Below are positions 52,641 through 62,624 of a stretch of 64,000 nt of DNA, piece by piece. Source of the stretch: Butyriboletus loyo (Eukaryota; Basidiomycota; Agaricomycetes; Boletales; Boletaceae). Below the pieces are notes generated by a model. The model was not told the DNA's origin and made no database searches. It worked only from the letters and a program-made list of their open reading frames with translations. Numbering within the stretch: the stretch's first letter is position 1; every line of letters starts with the position of its first letter. Location of the stretch: assembly GCA_038093515.1 (NCBI GenBank), contig JBBPSI010000023.1, positions 124,001-188,000 on the forward strand, in the 5' to 3' direction. The translations under genes and the position numbers were made by a program.

Positions 52641-54137
52641 CTATATCACCAAACTCTGTTCTATCTCTCCCATCAACATCGTCCCGTCTTTGCTTCCCGT
52701 CAAAACTGCCAGTAAGGTTCACGCGTGAGCAACGGTCCACACGCCAAAAAAAAAAAGAGCAGGACACTCACTAATCGGCTCTTTTGGATGGAAATCGACC
52801 GACGTCACGGTCCCCTTGTGTCCGGGAAGCTATCAATGCGCAGCGGTTGACATCTGTACCCAGAAAAGAATACGAGACATGGACAGACCTTGTACAACAC
52901 TCGCCCGCTCTCAACGTCCCAAATACACACCATCCGATCTGCACCACCGACCGCGACCCGCCGACCATCATCGTCCTTGCTCCACGCCCCTTTCAACAAG
53001 GTGTTTTCGAACCCTGCGGGTGCGCCATGGAGAACGCGGTGGATTCGGGCTGGGGAGGGGGAGAAGGGACGGACGTCGTGGATGATGGTCTGCGAAGAGA
53101 GAGAGGGCGAGAGGAGGTAAGATCCGTTTGGCGAGAGTGCCAGCGAGGTGGGAGTGTCGGTGTGTCCTGCGAGCGTATACACCTCTTCATTTTTCCGCAC
53201 GTCGTACACCTGTCCGATTGATTCCAACCCGTTCAGCGTCCCAATCCCGCGTGTAGAGATGAGGTCTTCGAAAACGGCCCCCCCAAAAAAAGAAAAACAC
53301 GCACATGAATCTCGTTATCCAATCCCCCGACGTATACATGCTGCCCATCCGCACTCCAACATACCCCCGTCACTGGACACCCCACCTCCCACATTGCCAC
53401 GCTCTGCTTTCCACCTTCCCCCTCCCATATTCTCACCGTCCCATCGTCCGAGCCCGTCACGACGAGTTCAACCCCGGCACCACCTGCCATCGTCCGGTCG
53501 AGGGCGTTGATGATCCCACGGTGCGCAGAAATTTTTTTGATGCGTTGACTGGTGGTGACGTCTGTGAGGATTAGTGTGTGGTCTGCGGAGACGGTGTAGA
53601 TAGTGGGCGAGTAGAGAGACCATTGGAGGTCGAGGATGGGCGCTTTGTGGAGGCTGGATAAGAGACCATAGTTTGTGTTTGGAGGATAAGTCCGCCAGAG
53701 TGCTGTCCAAAACAACAACGACGAAAAAGCGTGATGAAGTGGAGGGAATGACGAGTTGGGACGAGGGAATCGTGGTCAGATCAAACGCGAACGCGGCGAG
53801 CGAGAGGCAAGATGGGACGCACAGACACTTCTATCGGCAGAACAGGCCGCAATGTTTTGTCCCGTAGGATCGAATCGACAACTCAATATCTCGGCCTTGG
53901 TATAATGAGCCCCCCGACCGACCATTCACGCAATGCGTTATCCTGACTCACCGAATGCGCCCCACTCAAGCTGATGATGGGCGCCTCGAGATTGCTCGTG
54001 CGTTTGACGCTGCGAACGAGGCCTTTTTGGCGGTCGTCGCCGGACGAGATGACGAGTTGGGTTCGTGGTGGCGTGTTTGAACGAGCTCGTTTCACGAGCT
54101 GGCCATCTCTGGGAGGGGACGTGCCTCTTTTTGACAT
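52641..54137 (-). CDS. WD40 spliceosomal protein, U5 snRNP 40K (SNRNP40/Spf38) type
   Basis: The protein starts MSKRGTSPPRDGQLVKRARS and then has WD40 repeats: YGLLSSLHKAPILDLQWS, LVVTGSDDGTVRIWE, VTGVCWSADGQHVYVGG, LAGHTDTPTSLALSPNG, VAVGGADRMVCIWDVESG. The closing repeat is LPGHKGTVTSVDFHPKEPI, and the end is LTGSKDGTMLMGEIEQSLVI. The final two exons join only after removing introns around 52845 and 52735. The intron near 53225-53320 is long (about 96 nt) and contains a decoy frame. The layout, including the closing GHKG...FHP-EPI repeat, is that of the U5 40-kDa protein needed for pre-mRNA splicing. Confidence 0.87.
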
Positions 54138-54328
54138 GATGATTGGAAGAACGCGTCGCGAACGCCGTCAACGGTGAACTCGAGCAAACTGCCATCCACA
54201 CTGGATATGGTGTTAATATTATGGTCACGTGCCTCGCTCGACGCCTGTGCATCAAGTCACTCATGTCATTATACATACCAACTGGGTATCCACGCCAAAA
54301 AAAAAAGTCCAAGCATGTACTTAGAAAT

Positions 54329-56566
54329 TCAACCGCGCTGCGCAGCCGCCCATCTCACAGCATCCCGTCTTCCTTTGGCAACATCAACACCAAACCATAT
54401 GACCAGAGACGCAGCCGTGCAGATCGCAAACAAGAACGAGAACCCATGCCAATTATCCTGCGTCTTGTCGATGATTGCCTGGACAACGTAAGGCCCGACC
54501 ATGGACGAAGCGCGGTTGGAAAGACCGAACAGGCCAAAGAACTGCCAGTGCACGAGTCAATTGTGGCTAAAGGTACAGACAACAGACGAAGTGTTGACGA
54601 CGTACCATGTTGTCGAACCCAGGTGGACTAAGCTCAGCCATCATCGTTTGCGAGAAAGCGTAGTATGGCGCTTGAAATAGACCGAACACGACATTATACG
54701 CCCTGGTTCCGATCAGCAAAACACGTGGAGGTGTTCCAATGCTTTCTCACCAGAACTCCCAGGCATTGTGGAACCTTGAATGAGATCCCGTCATCTATCC
54801 ATGCAAAAAGGAAGTGTGATCACAACTTACCCAAGTTTGTCAGTCCATATGCCGATCATGCCCCAGAGTGGGATCAGAATCGTCGCGACATTGGTAACAA
54901 CAAACTATGGCAACGATCAGGATTGTTATAACATAGAACATTAGACGAGCGAACCATTTTCTTTGTACTAATCTTCCAGTGGCGTTGGATGTACCAGAAC
55001 CCGAGAGTGCTGATGGTCGAAGTGATGGCCTGCGACAAACCAAGGTACGTATTCTGCAAGAACGAGAAGCTGAATTTGTCATTCTGACAGATGGACACGA
55101 GGGTGCCAGTGGTATTGAGTCCCTAAAGGACCCCATTCAGTCAAGTGAACGCGTCTGGAGGAAGAAGTACTTGCGTCTGCCAAGAGGAAAAAGGCGAAAA
55201 GATACACAAAGGTATATGGGAGGTGTTCATAAGTCTTGAGAGCTGCCCAGATCTGAACTCGATGTAATCATCCCACGTTTTAGGTCGTAAAACCACTTGG
55301 TTACCTGCTTCCATCCTATGGTAAGGTAACTCTCGCCTTTGGGTAGAGGAGGACCCGGGCGAGGCGACTGGTATATGACTAGACCACGGTCAGTGACGTA
55401 CGAACCCCTCAGTGATGAACACATACACCACCAAATTCCGAGCAGAACCCAATACGAGTTATCCCTATCACAGATTGAGTGAGTAATTTCTTTGAAGGGG
55501 ATAGTGAACGCACAAGGCAAGTGTATAATTGTCAACTTTGGGGTCATTCGCCGTTTTCGGCGGAAGGAGGAGCGCCAAATTCAAAAGATACGTGACGACA
55601 TATCCGATGTTACTGTGCACCTGATGTACAAGAATGAGCATAGAGTCACCAATCAAGCATATCCCCAAACCGACCGTGGAAATATTACTGATCCTATTCT
55701 TCTCGAGGGACTCTTCCCTCTCGTATTCCTCGACGGAAATGTCACGATTCTGGTATTTTTCACGCAGATTGCGAGAGTGATGGGTATTCCGGGCGAGACG
55801 GGGGAATGCAGCAATGTAGAAAACTAGCGTTGCTCCGTAGGAGACAAATCCCACGATATAGAGCCCCATCGCAAGTTTCCAACGATCCGGAGCTAGATCC
55901 CATCGGTCAATGCGCGACGACACCATTCAGACAGCACGTACACGTGAGAGCCATACAAGCATACTGTGCAGCCCAACAGATAAGCGTCACGGTGAACAAG
56001 AGCCAGCGACCAAAGGTGCCATAATCACCCGCCGAGCCGATCGTCGTGAATATGGCGGTCATGATAGCGAAGCTGATTCCGTTGGAAATAAGGACGACGC
56101 TCGCGATGGACTTGGTACCACCCATCCAAGGGAGGACACATTGGCCCGATGCGGTATTGGAAAGACAGGACGAGCCTGGACCGACGGTCGGGTCGTAGCC
56201 AGCGGCAGTAGCGAGGCTTTGGAACAATGTCTGGGTATAACCGAGAGGACCGACACCCTGTGGAACAAGATGAATGTGAAGGATCACGTGGGATGCGACC
56301 AAGCCTTACATTATCGCCGTTGTAGTAGACTATGTCCGCGTCAGTAAAGAAAGAGTGTGGAACTCCCGAGGGGATGACACACGATAGTAGCTCCAGAGTT
56401 CCTTCCTGGTGACCAGAGGCTCGTCTTCCTGCACCGTCGCAATGAGCACCGTAGAGTTGCTAACCTTCTTGGGCGATACAGAGTGCGACGCGGAGTCGCG
56501 ATTCTCCTTCTTACGGGTCGGTTCAGCAAAATGAACTGAATGCCCTGGAGGGGCGACGAGCGACAT
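54329..56566 (-). CDS. ATG22: ATG22-like vacuolar amino-acid effluxer
   Basis: ATG22 proteins are MFS-type permeases that export amino acids from the vacuole after autophagic breakdown. The hydrophilic N-terminus ends in EPLVTRKELWSYY. GVGPLGYTQTLFQSLATAAG and GQCVLPWMGGTKSIASVVLI follow, all typical of the family. Then come membrane segments (NGISFAIMTAIFTTIGSAGD, WLLFTVTLICWAAQYACM, FVSYGATLVFYIAAFPRLA). The C-terminal half has FSFSFLQNTYLGLSQAITST and FGLFGLSNRASSMVGPYVVQ, ending in a hydrophilic tail. About nine short introns interrupt it. The start at 56566 (MSLVAPPGHSVHFAEP) is the first ATG in frame. Confidence 0.87.
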
Positions 56567-56857
56567 GTTGGGCTTCTAGCGGGGAGAGTAGATACGGAAG
56601 TGCCTGATAAGGAGGTCATCGTTTGTATGAGGCCCTCATGGTCACGGGAGATCATTCGCGTGGAGAAGCCCGTCAAAACGGCCAGCTCACAGGACCAATG
56701 CGGAACTTGTTGAAGCGTCCGGGGATAGCGGGGACCTGTTCCTGAGATCTGACTTCATCGTGTCAATTCCGAAGACATGAACAACAACTCAAAGGGAAAA
56801 TGATGTCTGAATACTTGTACATGAATAACTATGTACATTGTTACAAGAAATTTGATC

Positions 56858-57395
56858 TCATTCAATCGTCACAGACGCGTTACGGTACTCGAGGAACGGA
56901 ACTGGTCCAGCCTGTAACGATCCTTGTGCTTCAGCGCGTCATTAAGGCAACGAACAGGAAAACAACATACCCCAAGCAAGCAGAAATGAGTCAAGGTAAA
57001 GACCGCAGGTCCGGTAGACATATAGGGTGAAACCTGCAACGTGAAGTTCTGGTAGAACCCACCCGGGTTGTGTGCAGTGGGCGCCCAGGGACCGGCGTAA
57101 AGGACATAGCCGAGTTGGTCGGTTGGCTGTGGGCAGACCCCATTGTTGCAGTTGGCGACCGCGAGGGCAATGCCGACTTGAGTGCAACCTATCAGAGATC
57201 CCTGATACGGATGGCCTCTGTGAATAGATGCACGGTGATACTCTGCTGACTACTCACAGGCTCGATGACTTGAGCAGTAAAATTCTGTCCTCGATACAGG
57301 ACGTCCCCATTGGTGGGGGTACCAAGCTGAATAAGCTGGCCGAGGACAGGCGCAACAGCACCAACAATAATAGAGGTAAGAGTGAACAGTCTCAT
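56858..57395 (-). CDS. Small secreted protein, copy 1
   Basis: The signal peptide is MRLFTLTSIIVGAVAPVLG. The mature part reads LIQLGTPTNGDVLYRGQNFT, then GCTQVGIALAVANCNNGVCP and LGYVLYAGPWAPTAHNPGGF. It ends YQNFTLQVSPYMSTGPAVFT and LLGAGPVPFLEYRNASVTIE. This belongs to a basidiomycete family of short, cysteine-poor secreted proteins of unknown role. Intron 56912-56970 is clear. The first intron is only 38 nt (a gtagtc donor with an agag acceptor) and is less certain, though it is the only splice found that keeps the frame; total 147 codons including stop. It is duplicated at 60676-61213 in the same orientation. Confidence 0.72.
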
Positions 57396-58190
57396 TTGTT
57401 GAAGAAGTGTCGGGGAGATGACCACAAGGATGATGCATGGATGGGCTTTATATACGCAGAGATCGACACCGGGTCAGCGAGCCCTCTCAGATCAACCAGA
57501 TTGTCACCGGTAAAGCCCTCGAGCCGATCTACTCCATAATTAGGCTGTGGATTGACAGGTAACTGGTAACTGGTGCAATGACGTAGCTCACGTAAATAGG
57601 TAAGCCGTTCAACGACCCTTGAGCTTCCAGCTGAACGTAAGTGGCAGTATAATGCATCAATGAAGTGGTTAGCCGAAGACAGAAAACCGCACGCACAACT
57701 TACTTTTATGGTAAGATATCAGGACGATTGGTCAAAAGTGTTGCATGCGACAATGCTACTCGACTGATGACTGGAACCAAATGATTACCGAAGACTGGCG
57801 TCCAGGACCAGCAAGTCCTCTGGGGTACCAGTTCGACTGGATACAGTTCTCGATCCAAGGCAGGTCTTAAACAACAATGCCGAATCGAGTCGAGTCAGCG
57901 GGCCAATGTATCATGGTCCAGTGAGTCCCAGGGCCAACTTGCATACCAGTGGTAACCAAGTGGTCTCGCCATGGCGGCTGGACGAGAGGCCAGCCAAAAA
58001 CGAACCATATGAGTCATGACGGCGACTTGAGATGAGATTGACGGCGAATGAGAACAAGGTTTCGGACACCAGAACTGAATAGAGCCACATGACAAGTGTG
58101 TCGCTAGGAATGCGATAGATAATATTGCGGAGGGAGGACGGGAACGAAATGCGATGAGAATAAGAATGGTAAAAACTAAAATTAAATATG
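57396..58190. other. Intergenic region without a recognisable gene
   Basis: Promoter region of secreted-protein copy 1 followed by sequence with short open frames on both strands, none with family features. The minus strand from about 58200 to 57910 has hydrophobic short frames that could be the decayed tail of the recombinase fossil next to it. Confidence 0.4.
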
Positions 58191-58194
58191 AACT

Positions 58195-58375
58195 CTGAAG
58201 CAATGTAGGATGATGCCGCACTGTGTAATGCTCCAGTGTATCTGACTCCAGCGCCCAATTGCTTGTATATTCCATGGAGGGACGCCTGCGGTCGCAAGGG
58301 GGGCGGTACCACAAACACACATCGAGTGACCCCCAATTGCAGAGCGAGGACAAAACTACGTGACTTGTGTAAGAA
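58195..58375 (-). pseudogene. Second tyrosine recombinase fossil
   Basis: The minus strand reads FCPRSAIGGHSMCVCGTAP, then LATAGVPPWNIQAIGRW, then weakened sequence ending GIILHCF. The pattern GGHS-x-RVGGT, GVPP-xx-IQAIGRWSSD is the C-terminal core of mushroom tyrosine recombinases. The catalytic Arg is Cys (CGT to TGT) and a TAG stop lies upstream. It is a different subfamily from the fossil at 39.7 kb. Confidence 0.55.
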
Positions 58376-58399
58376 CCAGCTGCACGATGCAAAGAGTCA

Positions 58400-59290
58400 T
58401 TAGAATGGAAGCCATGGCTGAGGAAACCAAGGGAACCGAGCATCACGAGAGATGAGATACCATTCAAAAAGGGTGGGGGGCATCGAGCTCAATCATATTC
58501 TTGCGAATGACCACCCGGTCACTCTCAAAAAAGGAGTCGGTCTTAGGCCGGGGAATGGGGAAGCGAAAAGAAGATGAGTCCGGTCGAAAGGGCCTTCGCA
58601 AAGCGACACGGTCAGACTTGACCGAGTTCGCCAAGACGGAGAGGTCAAAGAACCTGGTCCGAAAGTAAGTCATGAAGAATGAGTCAGCATGATGCATGGG
58701 AGCGGGCAGACAACGGAGGATGTGAAGGAGATCCTTCTCCGTCTGTGGAGCCTTTTAATGGATGAGAGATGAAAATTGACGCAAAGAGAAAGGTCCCCGC
58801 GCCCTGCCTTCGCCGGTACACTCTTCTTGCCACCTCATATTTGCTTACTCTGACCGGCGAGTCAGAGTTCCGATCTTTTCCCTCTTCTTTAGCTGACTCG
58901 CTGTTATTTTCGTGTTTCGGCCTCCGAGCTCGCCCACTGTTTCAATAATTGGCCTGTGGTTTTCGTCACTTGAGTTCGGCAACAATATCAGCAACGTGCC
59001 GGTATTGTTGCTGGGCTTCAGCCCTTCTATCCTTCTATTTTGAGAATCGACATGCATCTATTTGCTGCCAATTAGTCTTCCATGAACAAGCTTGAAACGC
59101 CTGCACTTTGACCTTTTCAGAAAGGAATCTGGACCACCCAGCCTCACCCCAAGAACCGGAGTTTCGCTCACAATGAAACCATCTCATAGCGCAGTGGGTG
59201 AAACATGGAATCCATTCTGCCTGGAGAACTTACTAGAGCAGAACGTCGGAACTGATCACTACCTGAGTTGAACCAGTTCTAACTCACCTG
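58400..59290. other. Stretch with no supported gene
   Basis: The minus strand carries a 77-residue open frame at 58464-58697 and a 70-residue one at 58845-59057. Neither has recognisable features or good start and splice context. I do not annotate them as genes. Confidence 0.4.
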
Positions 59291-59700
59291 TGTACTTCAA
59301 ATCATCCACTCCACCGTTCGGGCTGCTTTTGAGCTTGAGAAGTTCCTTGAATTCCTCCACCTTGCCTTTATCCTGAATCACAGAATCGGCAATTCCTGAA
59401 AGTTTCTCGTGGGTCTATAAAGGGTTGAGGGTTGAGGAGGGAATCTTCTTGTTCGTCAAATAACATGTGTAGGCGAAATCATACAAAGACGGCAAACTGA
59501 CACAATTTTTTCTTACGTTGCGGTAAAAGGCCCAGAACTGGTTGGGTGAAGCTCGAACAACCTGTGAATCTCCATTAGCATCGATTCATTATATCACTGA
59601 GCTGACAGTGAGCCCAGCTTTGTGGTGATTCACGCCAGGGCTGAGCGTTGAACTTGTAGCCTCACGATCAGCTTGACTTTTCCGTCACGGTGTTGTACCA
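59290..59700 (-). pseudogene. Possible exons of an unidentified gene or fossil
   Basis: Three minus-strand pieces with GT-AG-like borders read VVQHRDGKVKLI, VVRASPNQFWAFYRN and SGIADSVIQDKGKVEEFKEL. The amphipathic, charged composition looks protein-coding, but no family is recognised. The upstream sequence belongs to the duplicated remnant at 59820-60467. The pieces may be the 3' end of the same dead gene. Confidence 0.3.
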
Positions 59701-59819
59701 CATTTGCCACGGTCGAACCAAGGTTTGAGCACAGCGTCGATCGTGCGCAAGAGCTTCGCGCTGTGTAAGATGTGTGTCAATCCTGGCAGGAGTTTGATCC
59801 AAGCGTGATTGTCTGGGCT

Positions 59820-60467
59820 ACTAAATTTGGCACAGGACACCGAACACCTCCTGCCCATATGCCACCAGTTCACTTGTTTTCAACCACAAGGTCAAAACTT
59901 GACTCTCAGGTCAGTCCAAAACCTTTTTTCTGGTAAGTAGCACGTAGGACGACGTCAAACACGCTCGACGGCTGCGATATCGTACTCGTGCCGCGTTTCC
60001 ACCCATCAAACCTCCGAGGCAATTTGGCTTTCGGCGAGTGTGTCGGCGCCGATAACCGCTCGGCGATGTCGTCGCAAGCAACCGGATGACGGTCGTGATT
60101 TGCAATCGAAGTGCTATTCCTCAGTTTGATTTCTCAACCGCATGTTCACAGACGCTGTACAGTGCACTTTGTTCGGGGTCCAAGCAAATCGGCGACGATA
60201 CTATAAACCACATTCAACGGATAGTGCAAGACCAGCGAATATCTACACCAAAAAAGTACTCTTGCTATAGATGAAGCCAGGAGAATCAAACCTGAATAAT
60301 TTGTGTCACATCCAACGACCATACATGGGGGCCCGCCAATGCCGTTCTGTGGCAAGCAATGAATATGAGCTCAATCAATCTGACAAGTGAGTCTATGCTG
60401 TGGTTAACATATGCGACGTAGATAATTCCAGCTCGAATTAACGGAAGAGTTGGAACATGACAGTGCT
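59820..60467 (-). repeat. Duplicated remnant D, copy 1
   Basis: It resembles 61679-62409 along its whole length, with many substitutions. Shared landmarks are gatatcgtactcgtgccg, caaacctccgagg, gacgctgtacagtgcactt and cgccaatgc-gt-ctgtgg. On the minus strand copy 2 has a longer open frame (LAESQITSEVCWVETRHEYD) where copy 1 has stops. No family is recognised. Confidence 0.75.
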
Positions 60468-60675
60468 GGCAGGGAGTTCCTGAGAATCTTGGCATATCAA
60501 TATTGTCGATAACGTCATCTCCTGTGTTGATCGATTGATCCGTCGCCCGAGCACAACGCCTCACTTTACACCTTTTCGGAATAGCAAAAGTCACTTGTAA
60601 TGTCCGAACCTATACTGTTACAACAAAGTCCGAATACTAACTACATTGTTACAAGAAAACTGGTCCAATGTCCCC

Positions 60676-61213
60676 TTATTTAATCGTCACAGATGCGTTA
60701 CGGTACTCGAGGAACGGAACTGGTCCAGCCTGCAACGATCCTTGTGCTTCAGCGCGTCATTAAGGCAACGAACAGGAAAACAACATACCCCAAGCAAGCA
60801 GAAATGCGCCAAGGTAAAGACCGCAGGTCCGGTAGACATATAGGGTGAAACCTGCAATGTGAAGTTCTGGTAGAACCCACCCGGGTTGTGTGCAGTGGGC
60901 GTCCAAGGACCGGCGTAAAGGACGTAGCCGAGCTGGTCAGTTGGCTGTGGGCAGGCCCCATTGTTGCAGCTGGCGACCGCGAGGGCAATGCCGACTTGAG
61001 TGCAACCTATCAGAGATCCCTGATACGAATAACCTCTGTGAATAGATTTAAGGTGGTCTTCTGCCGAGTGCTTACAGGCTCGATGATTTGGGCAACAAAG
61101 TTCTGTCCTCGGTGCAGGACCTCCCCATTGGTGGGGGTACCAAGCTGAATAAGCTGGCCGAGGACAGGCGCAACAGCACCAACAAGAATAGAGGTAAGAG
61201 CGAACAGTCTCAT
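60676..61213 (-). CDS. Small secreted protein, copy 2
   Basis: The signal peptide is MRLFALTSILVGAVAPVLG; the mature part follows copy 1 closely (LIQLGTPTNGEVLHRGQNFV, then the same NCNNG/CPQPTDQLGYVLYAG block). The end is ASVTIK where copy 1 has ASVTIE. The coding span equals that of copy 1 (538 bp). At the first intron, the donor position that is GT in copy 1 is GC here (GTAA followed by gcactc), so splicing may differ or fail. A phase-0 gtaagc donor nearby does not keep the frame. Confidence 0.68.
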
Positions 61214-61678
61214 CTGATGAAGAAGCGTCGGGGGAGATGTTGAGGGAAACGATGCATAAATGCCCCTTATATACACAGATCGTTTTTGCAATATCGAGCA
61301 GCTATGTTATAGAGAGTTGGACCTGGGCGGCGAGTGAAGGCCTCCTTGACGTGCGAGAACGCTTCCCGTTGATCAGGCCAGGTCCAAGGGACTCACGTTC
61401 GTGCTCCGGTTTCCAATATTGAATACATTATAGTTGTAAGTGTAGTGCCCATTACAAGTGCACGATTCATTCAGACCGCGTTCCGCGTGCCTCGCGCCTT
61501 GGCATTCATGCTGTGGGCACCGCGTTCGTGCCTTGCGTCACGTCAAACGTTGGGGAAGACCCCACAAAACATGACGAACCGACCAAATTTATTTGATCAG
61601 CTCTGCCATCAGCGTACAGGGCACGCGGAACGCGAATGTGCATTTGTAACACCATACTGACCGTAGTATATGTACTAC
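61214..61678. other. Intergenic region upstream of secreted protein copy 2
   Basis: Promoter region of the secreted-protein gene (TATA-like cttatataca near 61267 on the plus strand) followed by sequence with no convincing coding frame. Confidence 0.4.
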
Positions 61679-62409
61679 ATGAATTTAGTGAGCGTCGGTG
61701 CAGGCAGGACACTGAACACCTCCCCCCAATAATGTGTGTCGATCCCACGTCTGCGACCGCCACACTTGACAGTCAAGTTCTGCACTGCTATTAGTCCCTT
61801 GGTTGCATAGTCAGCCAGTGGCGGTGGCGCACCCTAAGCTTGACTCCCAACTGGTCAGTCCAATTTTTTTTCTGGTCAGTAGCACGCAGGACGACATCGA
61901 ACACCTCGACAGCTGTGATATCGTACTCGTGCCGTGTTTCCACCCAGCAAACCTCCGAGGTGATTTGGCTTTCGGCGAGTGTTTCAGTGGTGGTAACCGC
62001 TCTGCGATATCGTCCCATGCAGCCGGATGACGGTCGTAATTTGCAATCGGAGTGCTATTCTCCAGTTTGATTTCTCTGGATAACCCAATCGCATGCTCAC
62101 AGACGCTGTACAGTGCACTTTTTCCGACATCCAAGCAAATCGGTGACGGTACCCTAAACTACATTCCATGGGTGCCGTGCGATATTTATGAAAAGTACCC
62201 TTGGCCATAGATGAAGCTCAGGGAATCACTGATTGGTGTCGTCGTACAGCAACCGGGATGCATGGGACCTTGATGGGACCCGCCAATGCTGTCCTGTGGC
62301 GAGCAAGGAACAATCAATTCGACAAGTGAGGCTATGCTGTGGTTCAGGAACAATGCAATGTAGACAATTCCAGCTCAAACTAACGAAAGAGTTGGAACAT
62401 GGCAGCGAC
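61679..62409 (-). repeat. Duplicated remnant D, copy 2
   Basis: Counterpart of 59820-60467, in the same orientation and lying the same way relative to the secreted-protein gene. The minus-strand frame at 61791-62018 (75 codons) is open and ends at 61791. A second overlapping frame at 61811-62134 is also open. Neither shows a recognised family, so I treat the block as a decayed or lineage-specific gene. Confidence 0.7.
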
Positions 62410-62624
62410 ACTTTGGTGTCGCGGGGACGTGTCGCCGTTGTATGGGATACTTTTCTGGTGATGATCATGATGTCGAGACTCGAATGACTGAGAAGTGCCA
62501 GGCATTACGAGAGTGTAGTACAGTTAACATTGGTAGTAGTTTGTACTCTGATGCCCGCGAGAATGGGCATTTCCATCAATTAGTACTTTGTGATGGTAAT
62601 GCGCATCCTCGTGTGCATCAAGAG

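Noticed and set aside
57895..58467. 190-residue minus-strand frame as a membrane protein gene
   Set aside because: Parts of it overlap the tyrosine-recombinase fossil in another frame, and the hydrophobic runs have no family pattern.
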